Part shown: positions 47,137 through 56,873 of the stretch, one piece after another
How the letters are laid out: each line of letters opens with the position of its first letter
How positions within the stretch are numbered: position 1 is the stretch's first letter
NCBI GenBank assembly: GCA_902141825.1
Contig: CABFPG010000004.1
Span: 124,001 to 188,000, forward strand
Origin: Thalassocella blandensis
Lineage (GTDB): Bacteria; Pseudomonadota; Gammaproteobacteria; Pseudomonadales; Cellvibrionaceae
Direction: 5' to 3'
DNA length: 64,000 bases
Notes under the pieces: generated by a model
Told to the model about the DNA's origin: nothing
The model's input: the letters and a program-made list of their open reading frames with translations, nothing else
Database searches by the model: none
Program-made: the position numbers and the translations under genes

Positions 47137-48168
47137 TTACAACATTTCTTCACCACCACCGCCAAGACTAATTTCACCCGCATCGGCCATGCGGCGTGCA
47201 ATCGTGAGAATTTCTTTTTGTGCCCCTTCCACTTCAGAGACTTTGACTGGACCTTTCGCTTCCAGATCATCACGCAGCAATTCCGCTGCACGTTTTGACA
47301 TATTGGCAAATATTTTTTCCTGCAGTATATCGTCGGACCCTTTGAGCGCGAGAATAAGAATGTCTGAAGATACTTCCCGCAACAAGGCCTGAATACCTCG
47401 ATCGTCCACCTCTTTGAGATTTTCAAATACAAACATCAAATCCTGAATTTGTGTTCCCAGGTCCTCATCAATTTCTTTGATGGAATCGAGCAGTTCGGCA
47501 CCCACCGAGCTATCCAGATTATTGACAATTTCAGCGGCAACTTTATATCCGCCCATGTCTTTGGTTTGCGAACCAGCATTGCCTGAGAACTGTTTCTCGA
47601 GAATATTGTTTAGCTCTTGTAACGCGCTAGGTTGTACCGTATCCAGCGATGCTACGCGCAACATTACATCCAGACGTACTTTCTCTGGGAAATAGGTCAA
47701 AACTTCTGCCGATTGGTCGGCGTCAAGATAAGCAATCACGATCGCCTGTATTTGAGGGTGCTCATTACGAATAATATCGGCAACTGAACGTGCATCCATC
47801 CACTTCAAAGTGTCCAGGCCAGTGGTGTTTCCACCCAACAAAATGCGGTCCACCAGACCGTCGGCTTTGTCCTGGCCAAGAGCTGTCACCAGCATGTTGC
47901 GAATGTAGCTGTCAGACCCCATACCCAAACCGGTTTGCGTGCGGACTTCATCCATAAAATTGGAAATGACAATTTCCACTTCCTGCTGTTGAATATTATT
48001 GAGTTGAGCCATGGCAGTCCCCAGACGCTGAACTTCCTTTGGGCCCATGTGCTTCAGCACTTCTGCAGCCGTATTTTCGCCGAGAGACATCAACAGAATG
48101 GCCGCCTGGTCCAGGCGCGAAAGACTCTTGGTGGTGTCTTCTTTCTTTTTCGCTTTTTCAGCACTCAT
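47137..48168 (-). CDS. fliG: Flagellar motor switch protein FliG
   Basis: 343 residues. Middle-domain EHPQ motif in RNEHPQIQAIVIAYL, and the charged torque helix near the C-terminus (FANMSKRAAELLRDDLEAKGP). It joins the MS-ring to the C-ring and stator. It overlaps the fliF stop by 4 nt. Confidence 0.98.
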   Translation of the reverse strand: MSAEKAKKKEDTTKSLSRLDQAAILLMSLGENTAAEVLKHMGPKEVQRLGTAMAQLNNIQQQEVEIVISNFMDEVRTQTGLGMGSDSYIRNMLVTALGQDKADGLVDRILLGGNTTGLDTLKWMDARSVADIIRNEHPQIQAIVIAYLDADQSAEVLTYFPEKVRLDVMLRVASLDTVQPSALQELNNILEKQFSGNAGSQTKDMGGYKVAAEIVNNLDSSVGAELLDSIKEIDEDLGTQIQDLMFVFENLKEVDDRGIQALLREVSSDILILALKGSDDILQEKIFANMSKRAAELLRDDLEAKGPVKVSEVEGAQKEILTIARRMADAGEISLGGGGEEML

Positions 48169-49856
48169 TCTTCGTTAATCCACCGCTTAATCACTTGCGC
48201 CACTCGGCCAGCATCTTCCGCCACCAGGCCTTTTACCGCATTTAATTGCTGTTCGTAACTTTCCTCAGGGCTGGGCAATCCAAGAGCATCGCCCCCAGTT
48301 AAGGTCACAGTCTCGTCCGAGAGAGAATCAAAGGAGTCGATGCCTGCAGAATGCAATGCTTCCAACTCTTTACGCTCGTCCTCTTCACGCGACTTTAAAC
48401 CTGATCCTGCCAGACTTTTTAACACTGGACGAGCAAAGCCAACCAATAGGATCAATGCCACCAATACGCCCGCCAATGGGCGGAAAATTGAAAGGAACCA
48501 TTCCTGCTCCCAAATAGGAGCTGATTCGTCATAACCCTGCAACTCAGGCATTGGGAAAAACGATTCGTTCAAAATGTTGACACTGTCTCCACGAGCCGCT
48601 GAAAACCCAACGGCATCCCTTACAAGTATAGACAAACGCTCTAATTCAGCATCCGTCCAACGTGTTGTGGCAACATCACCGGTGTCAGGGTTTACCGATT
48701 TTTTGTCATCAATGACTACGGCAACGCTCAAACGACGCATGCGCCCCTTTTCCCGCTTGGTGTAACTCACCGTACGGTCAAGCTCATAGTTAGTTGTGGA
48801 TTGTGTACGTGTGTTTGACGGAGTAGCGGCTTCACTGCCATCACCCGCGGCGCCAGCACCGGCCACTTCTGGCGCCTGACCAGCGGCTGGCGGTTGATTG
48901 GTTAATGCGCCTGGAATACCACCGGCAGCGCCACCACCACCCACGCGTTGCTCACTGACTTTTTGCTCACTACGTACTGCTGGAAGATCCGGATTGTAAC
49001 TTTCAGCAGCCTGCTCTACTTCTGTGAAATCTATATCGGCAGACACCTCTGTTCGAAAATTTGCGTCGCCAAGAATGGGTGAGAGTAAACGTCGAATTCG
49101 CAGTACAATGTCATTCTCCACTTTTTTGGTATAGTCGAGATGCTGCGCGGCCATAATCAAATCTTTATCTTCGATTCCTATGGATAAAAGATTGCCCTTC
49201 TGGTCCACCACCATGACATTTTCAGCATCCAATTCAGGAATACTGGCTGCCACTAAATTTGCGATTCCGCGAATTTGCTTTTCCTGAATTGGTCGGCCAG
49301 GGTAAAGTTCAATAAAAACTGAAGCGCTGGGTTCGCGTCCATCCCTGACAAACACAGAACGTTTGGGGATTGCCAGATGAACTCGCGCCGAGCGAATCGC
49401 ATTAATACTTGTAATCGTTCTCGCCAGTTCACCTTCTAGCCCACGACGATAGCGCGTTGCTTCCATGAATTGACTGGTGCCGAGCGGTTGTTCCTGATCC
49501 AGCAGCTCATAGCCAATGGATTTTTCTCCCTGAATCCCATTCTCCGCCAGCAAAATTCTAGCTTTTTCGACGTCATCTACAGGAACCAGCAGGGCCCCAC
49601 TGGCGCTGTCAATTTTATAAGGGATATTATTAAAATCGAGAATATTTCCCACTTCGGCAGAGTCGAGCCTGTCCAGGCTGCTATATAGCGGTTTGTAGTC
49701 TTCCCCTAAACTCCACAAAGCAACATACACACCGATGGCGATACTCAACGCCAAGCCGATCATTAAACCAGCCTGACGAATCAGATTTAAATTATTAAAG
49801 CCTTCGATGGCATCATTCGAACTGGCTTGTTGTGAGGGTAATGCTGCTTCGGCCAT
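48165..49856 (-). CDS. fliF: Flagellar MS-ring protein FliF
   Basis: 563 residues with two membrane helices (about 30–48 and 455–475), ring-building motifs (VDDVEKARILLAENGIQ, LEGELARTITSINAIRSARVHLA in parts) and a C-terminal FliG-binding tail. The periplasmic loop has a Gly/Ala-rich insert (about 310–350). Confidence 0.98.
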   Translation of the reverse strand: MAEAALPSQQASSNDAIEGFNNLNLIRQAGLMIGLALSIAIGVYVALWSLGEDYKPLYSSLDRLDSAEVGNILDFNNIPYKIDSASGALLVPVDDVEKARILLAENGIQGEKSIGYELLDQEQPLGTSQFMEATRYRRGLEGELARTITSINAIRSARVHLAIPKRSVFVRDGREPSASVFIELYPGRPIQEKQIRGIANLVAASIPELDAENVMVVDQKGNLLSIGIEDKDLIMAAQHLDYTKKVENDIVLRIRRLLSPILGDANFRTEVSADIDFTEVEQAAESYNPDLPAVRSEQKVSEQRVGGGGAAGGIPGALTNQPPAAGQAPEVAGAGAAGDGSEAATPSNTRTQSTTNYELDRTVSYTKREKGRMRRLSVAVVIDDKKSVNPDTGDVATTRWTDAELERLSILVRDAVGFSAARGDSVNILNESFFPMPELQGYDESAPIWEQEWFLSIFRPLAGVLVALILLVGFARPVLKSLAGSGLKSREEDERKELEALHSAGIDSFDSLSDETVTLTGGDALGLPSPEESYEQQLNAVKGLVAEDAGRVAQVIKRWINEE

Positions 49857-49901
49857 AACGACTTCCGTCTCTTACATTAATAATATAAGGGGTGAGATTA
49901 T

Positions 49902-50249
49902 TTAAATGGGCATGTTCATGACATCGCGATACGCTTCTACCAGCTTATTGCGAACCTGGACCATCGCATCGAAAGCAACCCCTGATTTTTGTGAAGCGAT
50001 CATCACATCCGTGATGTCAACATTGGGATCACCTTTTAAATACGCTTCCTGCATGGCGCCCGAGGCTTGCTGAACTTCGTTCACCTTATCTATCGCCTGC
50101 GTCATCAGATCAGAAAACTTTGGGCCGTTTACATTGTTGGCCGCATTGACATTACCATCGCGATTTACCACATTGGAAAATGCTTGGGACTGAGCTTTTA
50201 ATGCACGCATTTCCAGAAGTAACCGATTTACATCCATACGCTCTGTCAT
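49902..50249 (-). CDS. fliE: Flagellar hook-basal body protein FliE
   Basis: 115 residues with [19 protein letters not shown] and the C-terminal [19 protein letters not shown]. It joins the MS-ring to the rod. It begins the fliEFGHIJ run and has a probable sigma-54 site 100 nt upstream. Confidence 0.97.
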   Translation of the reverse strand: MTERMDVNRLLLEMRALKAQSQAFSNVVNRDGNVNAANNVNGPKFSDLMTQAIDKVNEVQQASGAMQEAYLKGDPNVDITDVMIASQKSGVAFDAMVQVRNKLVEAYRDVMNMPI

Positions 50250-50347
50250 AATTACGCCCTTTCTTTATGCCCATTCGAAGTCTATTTTGAGAATACCGAC
50301 AAAAATTTGTCGCATTTCAGATGAAAGCTCTGTTATTTAAGGCTTTT

Positions 50348-50362
50348 GCATAAAGCAGGCCA
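50348..50362 (-). promoter_or_regulatory. Possible sigma-54 promoter for fliE
   Basis: Minus-strand TGGCCT-GCTTT-ATGC keeps the essential GG and GC at correct spacing but differs from TGGCAC-N5-TTGC at 3 positions. Its position fits a FleR-dependent fliE promoter. Confidence 0.45.
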
Positions 50363-51023
50363 AAACTTGCCGCTAGGACATGTCTTGCCGTTGCTGAATT
50401 TTCCGGCGCAGATTTGCTAGCTCTTATCGAGTCAGACCACAATCACCGACAATGAATTGTAATGATCGTGAAAGAGCGCTAACGCCTCCGGATAGAGGCC
50501 GTCGACAAGTATTCGACCCTTGGATATGTAACGAAACATTGGAGCTAAAAATAGATATGCGACAAGAGCATCGGAAAAGGGTTGGCTATAAACAGGGAAA
50601 AGCTGGAAAAGGAATAGGAAACTTAACGTGTTGCAGCTTTACATGACGCGGTTTTATTAGCACAGCTTTACATAATGCTGCGGGACTTGAAACCACTTAG
50701 CGAAATGCTTCTTGGGGAAAGGCAGACTAAATCGCCGAGCCTTTCCTCAAGCAGGTTCGCGATACAACTTCGTGTGCGGGTAAATGTGGCTGTGCAAATT
50801 AGCTGAGCAAGTTAATTACTCGGTTTTGCCCTGTTCGTGTTTGCCCAGTTCGATTTCACCCGGTTCAGTGTAATTAATTCCCTCTTTGCTTATTGTAACC
50901 TGCTCGGCTTAAATGTTTTGAACCCTAAACATCATGAGTTGAACAAGCTCAAATGGCTCTCCCCTGAGTGTTACAGGAGATACATTTGGAACAAAAAAAG
51001 AACTAAATAGTGATTACAGGGGA
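50363..51023. other. 660-bp gap before fliE
   Basis: No convincing gene: a 64-codon plus frame at 50452–50646 is basic and unlike any family I know. Contains a degenerate tandem array at 50819–50863. Confidence 0.5.
50819..50863. repeat. Degenerate tandem repeat, 15-bp unit, 3 copies
   Basis: CTCGGTTTTGCCCTG, TTCGTGTTTGCCCAG, TTCGATTTCACCCGG, then a fading fourth copy starting TTCAGTG. Confidence 0.6.
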
Positions 51024-51194
51024 TTAATCATCAAAATCAAATTCTCGCATTTCTTTCATTAAACGCAATTCTTCAATTTTGTCCTCTAAACGTCTCCGAG
51101 AATCGGTTCCATTTAAGGGAGCTTCCATGTTGAACATACCATCCTCGGGGTTTCCGTTAACCTCAAAAGAGCCATCCAAAACTTCAACACTCAT
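51024..51194 (-). CDS. Small acidic protein resembling the PA3496 family
   Basis: 56 residues, with AGGAG 9 nt before the ATG. An acidic N-terminal half (MSVEVLDGSFEVNGNPEDG) is followed by RRRLEDKIEELRLMKEMRE and a DFDFDD-type end. The second half fits the pattern of the small gammaproteobacterial PA3496 family (putative envelope integrity proteins), recalled from memory. It is transcribed in the same direction as fliE, about 770 nt upstream of it, and as fleSR. Function unknown. Codon use and ribosome site make it a believable gene despite its size. Confidence 0.7.
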   Translation of the reverse strand: MSVEVLDGSFEVNGNPEDGMFNMEAPLNGTDSRRRLEDKIEELRLMKEMREFDFDD

Positions 51195-51782
51195 AACACA
51201 GGACTCCTATGCTTGCAAAAAGTGAAATGAATAGTTTTTAGAGACTTTATTTCGCCTGCTGACTGGACTCTAGTTTTAGTAGAGCAGCTGAGGCGAAAAA
51301 ACCTCATATTACTCAACGCCGAAATTAAAACTTTAATGAGTTATGCATATCCTCTCTGACACGCAGTGTCCAAGAGTAATATGACAAATAAATTAAAAGC
51401 AACCAAAATTTTGTATTATTTAAACGACGACCGCCTTTTATAGAATTTTGTTCTTAGCGCGCCACATTCCTTTAATTGCAGCTCTAAAAACCGTCGATTT
51501 TTCATTCATTTAAAGCCGTATGGGATAATTTTTTCGCGATAAAAGGAAATAAACTACGACGCGGGATTACTTTGAACACTAAGAATTTAAGATCCTAACG
51601 TCCCCTGGAAAAGCCTCTATAGCCAACGGCGCTTAATCGACAATAACGAAAGCTGACTCCAGCTTATTTTAGATTTTTAACTCAGAGTCTCACTCAGGGA
51701 CTCCATTTGCGAGGAGAGATAAGAGAGGAGGAAAAAAACAGTGGCGAAAACCACGCCTACAATAACCAGTCAACGGCAGCAC
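51195..51782. other. 590-bp gap between fleR and the small gene
   Basis: No gene seen. It contains the ribosome site and promoter of the small gene, and a small palindrome GACAC-GCA-GTGTC at about 51359–51371. Confidence 0.4.
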
Positions 51783-51819
51783 AATTCAGCAAACACTGGC
51801 TGCGAGTGCTTGCTGAATT
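51783..51819 (-). terminator. Hairpin terminating fleSR
   Basis: A perfect 10-bp stem AATTCAGCAA/TTGCTGAATT extends, after one mismatch, by CACT/AGTG around a 7-nt loop. It lies 17 nt past the fleR stop. There is no U-tract on the minus strand, so termination may need Rho or the hairpin may protect the mRNA end. Confidence 0.6.
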
Positions 51820-51835
51820 TAAACAGACCTGAGTT

Positions 51836-53299
51836 TTACACAGACACCGCATCAAGATCGTAACCTTCGTCACGCAGACGAGCGAGTTTATATCGCAAGG
51901 TTCGAGGGCTAATACCAAGTTTTTCTGCTGTATTTTTTTTACTGCCATTTTCCTGGCGGAGTGTCTTGACGATGATTTCAAATTCATGTTTTTTCATGTC
52001 TGCCCCCAACGCTGGATTCGAATCCTCATCAACCGGAGCAAGATCACTGGGTGAAGATGGCTGCGGCAACGAGTCCACTAGAGACAGCAGGCTGGTTTTG
52101 GTTTCCTGTGCAACGGCTGCGATCAATGAAGGCTTTTCGCTGTAACTGTCAATAATCTGCAAGCCCAGATCATGGGAGCAAATCGTGTTGCCGGGTTGCA
52201 AAATCAACGCGCGTTGCATCACATTATCCAATTCACGTACGTTACCGGGCCAAGGGTAGCTTAACAGAGTTTCCAAGGCCGACGGATCAAAGGTCACGCC
52301 TGTGCGCTTTTGTTTGATGGCGTGTTTACTCAACAGGCTTTTCGCAAGCGGTAAGATATCCTCTTTACGATCGCGCAACGGCGCCCACTGCAGCGGCAAT
52401 ACACTCAAACGAAAATATAAATCCTCGCGAAATTTTCCTTCTGAAACTTCAAAACGCATATCCCGGTTTGAAGTTGCAACAACACGGACATCCAATTTAA
52501 TACTTTTTCTTCCGCCCAGGCGCTCCACTTCTCGCTCTTGCAATACCCGCAGTAGTTTCGCCTGCAGCCCGAGATCCATTTCAGTAATCTCGTCCAGTAA
52601 AATGGTTCCCCCATTTGCCTGCTCAAACTTACCGGGAGCAGAGTTATGTGCGCCTGTGTACGCGCCTTTTTCATGGCCGAACAGCATGGCTTCCAGCATA
52701 TTTTCTGGAATCGCTGCGCAGTTAATTGCCACGAAGGGCTTGTTAGCGCGTGGAGATTTGTCGTGGATATATTTGGCCAACACCTCTTTACCGGTGCCAG
52801 ACTCACCGACGAGCAATACGGTTGAATCTGATTGCGCTACTCGAGAGGCAAGCTGCAGCAACTGCCGGCTGGAAGGTGCTTCGGCAATAGGCTCATCTGT
52901 AGCAACATTGTGTACATCCACAAATTTCTTCACGGTGTCCAGCAGCATATCAGGTTCAAAGGGTTTAACCAGATAGTCCACCGCGCCCTCTTTCATCGCC
53001 TGCACACTCTCGCTGATCGAGGCATAAGCGGTAATTAATAACACGGGAATTTGAGGAAAATCCTGTTTCACCTTCCGAAGCAGATCATGGCCACTGAGTT
53101 TTCCCATGTTGACATCAGACACAATTAAATCGAAATCACTTTGCCCACTCAGAATTTCTAATGCAGCTTCAGCACTGGCAGCATCATTCACATCCATAGC
53201 TTCCAAACTGAGCGTATCAACTAAAGCTTCACGTAATGCGGGATCATCTTCCACGACTAAAATTTTGGGCGTTTTGGTGTTGCCAACTTGAGTTGCCAT
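51836..53299 (-). CDS. fleR: Flagellar sigma-54 response regulator FleR/FlrC
   Basis: 487 residues. Receiver (about 12–125) with VVEDDPALR and the acceptor Asp in IVSDVNMGKLSGHD; AAA+ domain (about 145–385) with GESGTGKE, the sigma-54-contact loop GAYTGA and Walker B GGTILLDEI; Fis-type HTH at the C-terminus (NTAEKLGISPRTLRYKLARL). When phosphorylated by FleS it activates class III genes such as fliE-J and fliK. It follows fleS by 12 nt. Confidence 0.95.
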   Translation of the reverse strand: MATQVGNTKTPKILVVEDDPALREALVDTLSLEAMDVNDAASAEAALEILSGQSDFDLIVSDVNMGKLSGHDLLRKVKQDFPQIPVLLITAYASISESVQAMKEGAVDYLVKPFEPDMLLDTVKKFVDVHNVATDEPIAEAPSSRQLLQLASRVAQSDSTVLLVGESGTGKEVLAKYIHDKSPRANKPFVAINCAAIPENMLEAMLFGHEKGAYTGAHNSAPGKFEQANGGTILLDEITEMDLGLQAKLLRVLQEREVERLGGRKSIKLDVRVVATSNRDMRFEVSEGKFREDLYFRLSVLPLQWAPLRDRKEDILPLAKSLLSKHAIKQKRTGVTFDPSALETLLSYPWPGNVRELDNVMQRALILQPGNTICSHDLGLQIIDSYSEKPSLIAAVAQETKTSLLSLVDSLPQPSSPSDLAPVDEDSNPALGADMKKHEFEIIVKTLRQENGSKKNTAEKLGISPRTLRYKLARLRDEGYDLDAVSV

Positions 53300-53311
53300 G
53301 TTAATTCCTCG

Positions 53312-54511
53312 TTATACCGCTGTATTCTTTTCTATTAATGGAAGCTCTAAAAAGGCACAAGTGCCTTTCCCAATCTGAGACTGCATATACAACTGACCGC
53401 CATGCGCACGTGCAACAGAATTCACAACGGAAAGACCCAGTCCAGTGCCCTGGGGTTTTGTTGTGACAAATAAATTTTGCGCTTCTTGCAATGCCGATGC
53501 ATTCATACCTGGACCGTTGTCGCACACAGAAATACGTGCAAATTGCTTTTCATCTCGTTCAATCACATCAAAAATCACTTTTATCTGTGCAGACTGTTCA
53601 CAAGCCTGTATACCATTATTCACGAGATTCATTAACGCGCTGATCAAGGCATCTCGATGACATTTAATGGTTTTATTAGGGTGCAGATTTTGCCAGTCAC
53701 AACTACTGTTGGATGTTGCCAGGGCCACTTCGGCTGCATCTCGAAAATCAATTTCCAGATCGGCCAGGCTGGCAATATCATTCAGAGGCAATTCGTTTTT
53801 TACAAATAACAGCATATCGCGCACTTGCTTTTCCATATGCTGCAAACGGCCAAAGAGCTTATTGGCAAATACGCTGCGTTTACTGTTATCCAGATTTTCA
53901 TTAGTTAAATGGCCGGCGTATAGAATAGCGGCTGAAAGCGGAGTTCGAATCTGATGCGCCAGTGCTGAGACCATCTTACCCAACGCTGATAAGCGTTCAT
54001 TCCGGCTCAGATTTTCCTGTAATCGGCGCGTTTCCGTTTGATCGGTTAACAATATAATCTGGCCGTCATTCTGCATGGAGCTGGTTGCAATGCTAATGCG
54101 TTTCCCCGAACGCGTTGAGATTTCTAACCCGTCATCGTTTTTCGGTGCAAAACAGGCAGCAATGACTTTACGCCACAACTGCCCTTTTAATTCGTAACTC
54201 AGAAGATCTTCGGCAGCCGGGTTGGCCTCAACAATCACACCTTTCGAGTCCAACACAATGACGCCGCCCGGCAAAAAGTCCAACAGCGCCTGCATGCGGG
54301 AGGCCAGCTGATCTTTCTTCTGATGAACGGCCTCCTTCTCATCGGACACTCTATCCAGCTCTTCACTCAGTTGTTTTACACGGCCTTCAAGCATGCGGTA
54401 AGAACTGGTGAGCTGAGCAGAGGTCTCATTGAAAAATGCAAACGCCGCTTCAAGGCTCTGCTTGTGTTTTTCGTTGATGTCGTTTTCAACTATGTGGATC
54501 TGGCTTTGCAA
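53312..54511 (-). CDS. fleS: Flagellar sensor kinase FleS/FlrB
   Basis: 399 residues from a TTG start with GGAG 10 nt upstream. A coiled coil (about 15–75), a PAS domain (about 80–190, LDFLPGGVIVLDSKGVIVEAN in parts), HisKA with phospho-His in ALAHQIRTPLSAA, and HATPase_c (NLVNNGIQACEQ, DNGPGM, GTGLGLSVV). No membrane helix, as usual for this cytoplasmic kinase. It phosphorylates FleR. Confidence 0.94.
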   Translation of the reverse strand: MQSQIHIVENDINEKHKQSLEAAFAFFNETSAQLTSSYRMLEGRVKQLSEELDRVSDEKEAVHQKKDQLASRMQALLDFLPGGVIVLDSKGVIVEANPAAEDLLSYELKGQLWRKVIAACFAPKNDDGLEISTRSGKRISIATSSMQNDGQIILLTDQTETRRLQENLSRNERLSALGKMVSALAHQIRTPLSAAILYAGHLTNENLDNSKRSVFANKLFGRLQHMEKQVRDMLLFVKNELPLNDIASLADLEIDFRDAAEVALATSNSSCDWQNLHPNKTIKCHRDALISALMNLVNNGIQACEQSAQIKVIFDVIERDEKQFARISVCDNGPGMNASALQEAQNLFVTTKPQGTGLGLSVVNSVARAHGGQLYMQSQIGKGTCAFLELPLIEKNTAV

Positions 54512-54566
54512 AATGATTCAACTCCTGCCTGAGATTCGTCGAATTTGGCTAGTTTTCTTGAGTATT

Positions 54567-54581
54567 GCAAAGGTGGTGCCA
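54567..54581 (-). promoter_or_regulatory. Sigma-54 promoter for fleSR
   Basis: Minus-strand TGGCAC-CACCT-TTGC is a perfect match to TGGCAC-N5-TTGC, about 55 nt before the fleS start. It fits FleQ-dependent fleSR transcription. Confidence 0.92.
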
Positions 54582-54851
54582 TTTTATTTTTACTATAATT
54601 TTCAATGGCTTAGAAAATGTAAACTTTAACAAGTCAGAAATTAGTCAGTGATTTGACGGCAAAATGATTGAGCCGAGAAAAATTAAATAAGCCACTTATC
54701 CTGAATTTCTCACCTTAGTACTTGAAGCCATTCCGGGGTATTTAAGGGCCAGATTAGCACTGGATGCCAGCTGTTGAAGTGCCAGGAAGGAGCTGCGCAA
54801 AAGCTATTTAGAGATCAGATATTTAAGCGAAGATTACATGTAAGGAAAAGC

Positions 54852-54896
54852 AAGGTAAGGTAAGGTAAGGTAAGGTAAGGTAAGGTAAGGTAAGGT
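54852..54896. repeat. Perfect pentanucleotide repeat (AAGGT), 9 copies
   Basis: AAGGT is repeated 9 times without error. It lies 271 nt upstream of the fleSR sigma-54 site and 187 nt past the fleQ stop. Perfect short repeats of this kind are prone to copy-number change. Confidence 0.95.
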
Positions 54897-54957
54897 AAAG
54901 AAGTACACCGGGCAAAGGTAAAAAAGGAAAGGAAAAGGCGTTCTAGAATCGTTCAGG

Positions 54958-55017
54958 AAGTGTGTAAAGGATAAGTGTGTAAAGGATAAGTGTGTAAAGG
55001 ATAAGTGTGTAAAGGAT
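54958..55017. repeat. Perfect tandem repeat, 15-bp unit, 4 copies
   Basis: AAGTGTGTAAAGGAT is repeated four times with no mismatch between the pentamer array and the fleQ terminator. Confidence 0.95.
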
Positions 55018-55021
55018 AGAT

Positions 55022-55052
55022 GCGAGGGTAGCAACGTGAAGCTTACCCTCGC
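55022..55052. terminator. Hairpin after fleQ, usable in both directions
   Basis: A perfect 9-bp stem GCGAGGGTA/TACCCTCGC with a 13-nt loop, 31 nt past the fleQ stop. The plus strand continues GAAATATTTTTT; the minus side has no T-run. Confidence 0.75.
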
Positions 55053-55082
55053 GAAATATTTTTTCAGCTAAGCGGCGGTAAC

Positions 55083-56525
55083 TCAGCCACGCTGCAAGCC
55101 ATACTTTTTCATTTTCTCAACCAAGGTGGTACGACGAATCATTAATTGCTCGGCTGCTCTTGCTACTACCCCGCCGGCATTATCCAGAGCCTGCTGAATC
55201 AGACTTTGCTCCAGGCCAGTAATGTATTCTTTTAAATCTATCCCCGATTCTGGAAGCAAAGCCACATCACCTGCAGCCACAACGGTAGGCTCGGAGGCGC
55301 TGCCTTCTTCCTGGGTGAAAGCCTCCTCTTCTTCCATTTCCACATGGCGATATTTTTTGGGTAAATCCTGTGCTCCCACTACGCCAAACGGATGCATAAT
55401 GGCCATGCGCTCCACCAGGTTAGCCAGTTCACGTACGTTGCCTTGCCAGGGATGCCGACACAATGACAGTATGGCCGCCGAATTAAATCGAATTGTACCT
55501 CGCTGTTCGTGCTCCAAGCGCACAACCAGCTCATTGATTAATAAGGGAATATCTTCGGCACGCTCGCGCAGTGCAGGCATTTCAATAGGAAACACATTTA
55601 AGCGATAATATAAATCTTCGCGAAACCTTCCCTCTTCAATCATGATATCCAGGTCGCGATGAGTTGCAGCAATTATTCGAACGTTGGTTTGAAAGGTTTT
55701 ATTCCCACCCACACGTTCAAACGATCGCTCTTGTAAGACCCGCAAAATCTTCACTTGCATGTGCAGGGGCATATCACCAATTTCATCCAGAAACAGCGTC
55801 CCACCTTCGGCCAGCTCGAATCGCCCTGCTCGCGCACTGACCGCTCCAGTAAACGCGCCCTTTTCATGGCCAAACAATTCACTTTCCAGTAATTCGGCCG
55901 GGATCGCGCCACAATTCACGGGGACAAATGGCCCTTCACGGCGGGGGCTGTTGTAATGCAGGTTCCGCGCAACCACTTCTTTACCGGTACCAGACTCTCC
56001 CTGGATTAACACAGTGACATCTTTGTCAGCGACTTGCGCCATCATATTCCTGACACCCTGAATCAGGCGACTGGTGCCTACCAGGCTGCGAAACAAATGC
56101 GAAGGCCGACGACCTTTTGCATTCGATGCGGCTTCCTGCGCTTCGTTGTAACGCTGCGCACGATGAATAGCATCATTCAAGTCGTTGTAATGCATGGGTA
56201 ACCCAATTCTGGCGACGACCATATGTCGCAAAGTCGGGTCTAAGGCCTCATCCAATTCACCGTGCTCACCAACGAGTACGCACGGCACAAGTCCGCATGC
56301 TTCAAATATTTTTTTAATTAACTGATTGATGTTTTTGGTTTCAGCCGAAGGTGATAATAGAATAAGCCCAATGTCATCCTGTGATTTGGCAGCCTCACTG
56401 CCGGCAAGCCATTCGTCTAGTGACGCACATTCCGCTTGCTCGCCAATAAAATCCAGGATGACTTTTGTTGCATTTCGTGAATCCAGATCATCTTCGAGTA
56501 CAAGTATTTTTTTATCGTGAAGCAT
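55083..56525 (-). CDS. fleQ: Flagellar master regulator FleQ/FlrA
   Basis: 480 residues from ATG 56525, preceded by AAGAG about 10 nt upstream; an ATG ten codons earlier is less likely. The N-terminal FleQ domain looks like a receiver without the phospho-acceptor Asp (LILLSPS at that place). The AAA+ domain has GESGTGKE, GAFTGA and GGTLFLDEIGDM; the C-terminus is a Fis-type HTH (VVARAAEQLMIRRTTLVEKMKKYGL in parts). In relatives FleQ binds c-di-GMP and activates fleSR, fliL and other class II genes with sigma-54. Confidence 0.95.
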   Translation of the reverse strand: MLHDKKILVLEDDLDSRNATKVILDFIGEQAECASLDEWLAGSEAAKSQDDIGLILLSPSAETKNINQLIKKIFEACGLVPCVLVGEHGELDEALDPTLRHMVVARIGLPMHYNDLNDAIHRAQRYNEAQEAASNAKGRRPSHLFRSLVGTSRLIQGVRNMMAQVADKDVTVLIQGESGTGKEVVARNLHYNSPRREGPFVPVNCGAIPAELLESELFGHEKGAFTGAVSARAGRFELAEGGTLFLDEIGDMPLHMQVKILRVLQERSFERVGGNKTFQTNVRIIAATHRDLDIMIEEGRFREDLYYRLNVFPIEMPALRERAEDIPLLINELVVRLEHEQRGTIRFNSAAILSLCRHPWQGNVRELANLVERMAIMHPFGVVGAQDLPKKYRHVEMEEEEAFTQEEGSASEPTVVAAGDVALLPESGIDLKEYITGLEQSLIQQALDNAGGVVARAAEQLMIRRTTLVEKMKKYGLQRG

Positions 56526-56873
56526 GCATATGTAACTCTTAATGTTAGTAACCAATACTGCTCAATTTGGCACTACACCAGGACTGGGGAAGTCCGGGTA
56601 TAATTTCCATCTGTTGTGGCGTCCCTTCTAATCAACGCGTAATACGGGGAATAATTTGTTAACCACAACTACCAGCGACACAGGTAACATATTTAAAACG
56701 GTATTACCGTCTACATTTTGACCCTTTAATATAGAGCAACCTACCTAGCTTAGTAATAGTCAAGAGATTGCCACTAGTCAAATTAATGTCAGTTTAAGAT
56801 GGAATATAGAATGGGGGATTTTAGACAGCTTTTTGGTGAATAAATCGAATTGCAGGTTACGGGAAATTAAGGC
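56526..56873. other. 350-bp gap between fleQ and fliS-type gene
   Basis: No gene or repeat seen. The fleQ promoter should lie here; I find no sigma-54 site and no strong -35/-10 pair. Confidence 0.4.

Larger units (their letters stand above)
54582..55021. other. 440-bp gap upstream of the fleSR promoter, with two perfect tandem arrays
   Basis: No gene. A 66-codon minus frame at 54834–55034 is only the repeat arrays read as LPYLT and LSFTH repeats. The two arrays are listed separately. Confidence 0.7.

Noticed and set aside
54958-55017. Possible CRISPR array
   Set aside because: The 15-bp units follow each other directly, with no spacers, and no cas genes are near.
54834-55034. 66-codon minus-strand frame with LSFTH and LPYLT repeats
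   Set aside because: It is only the two tandem DNA arrays translated; no ribosome site.
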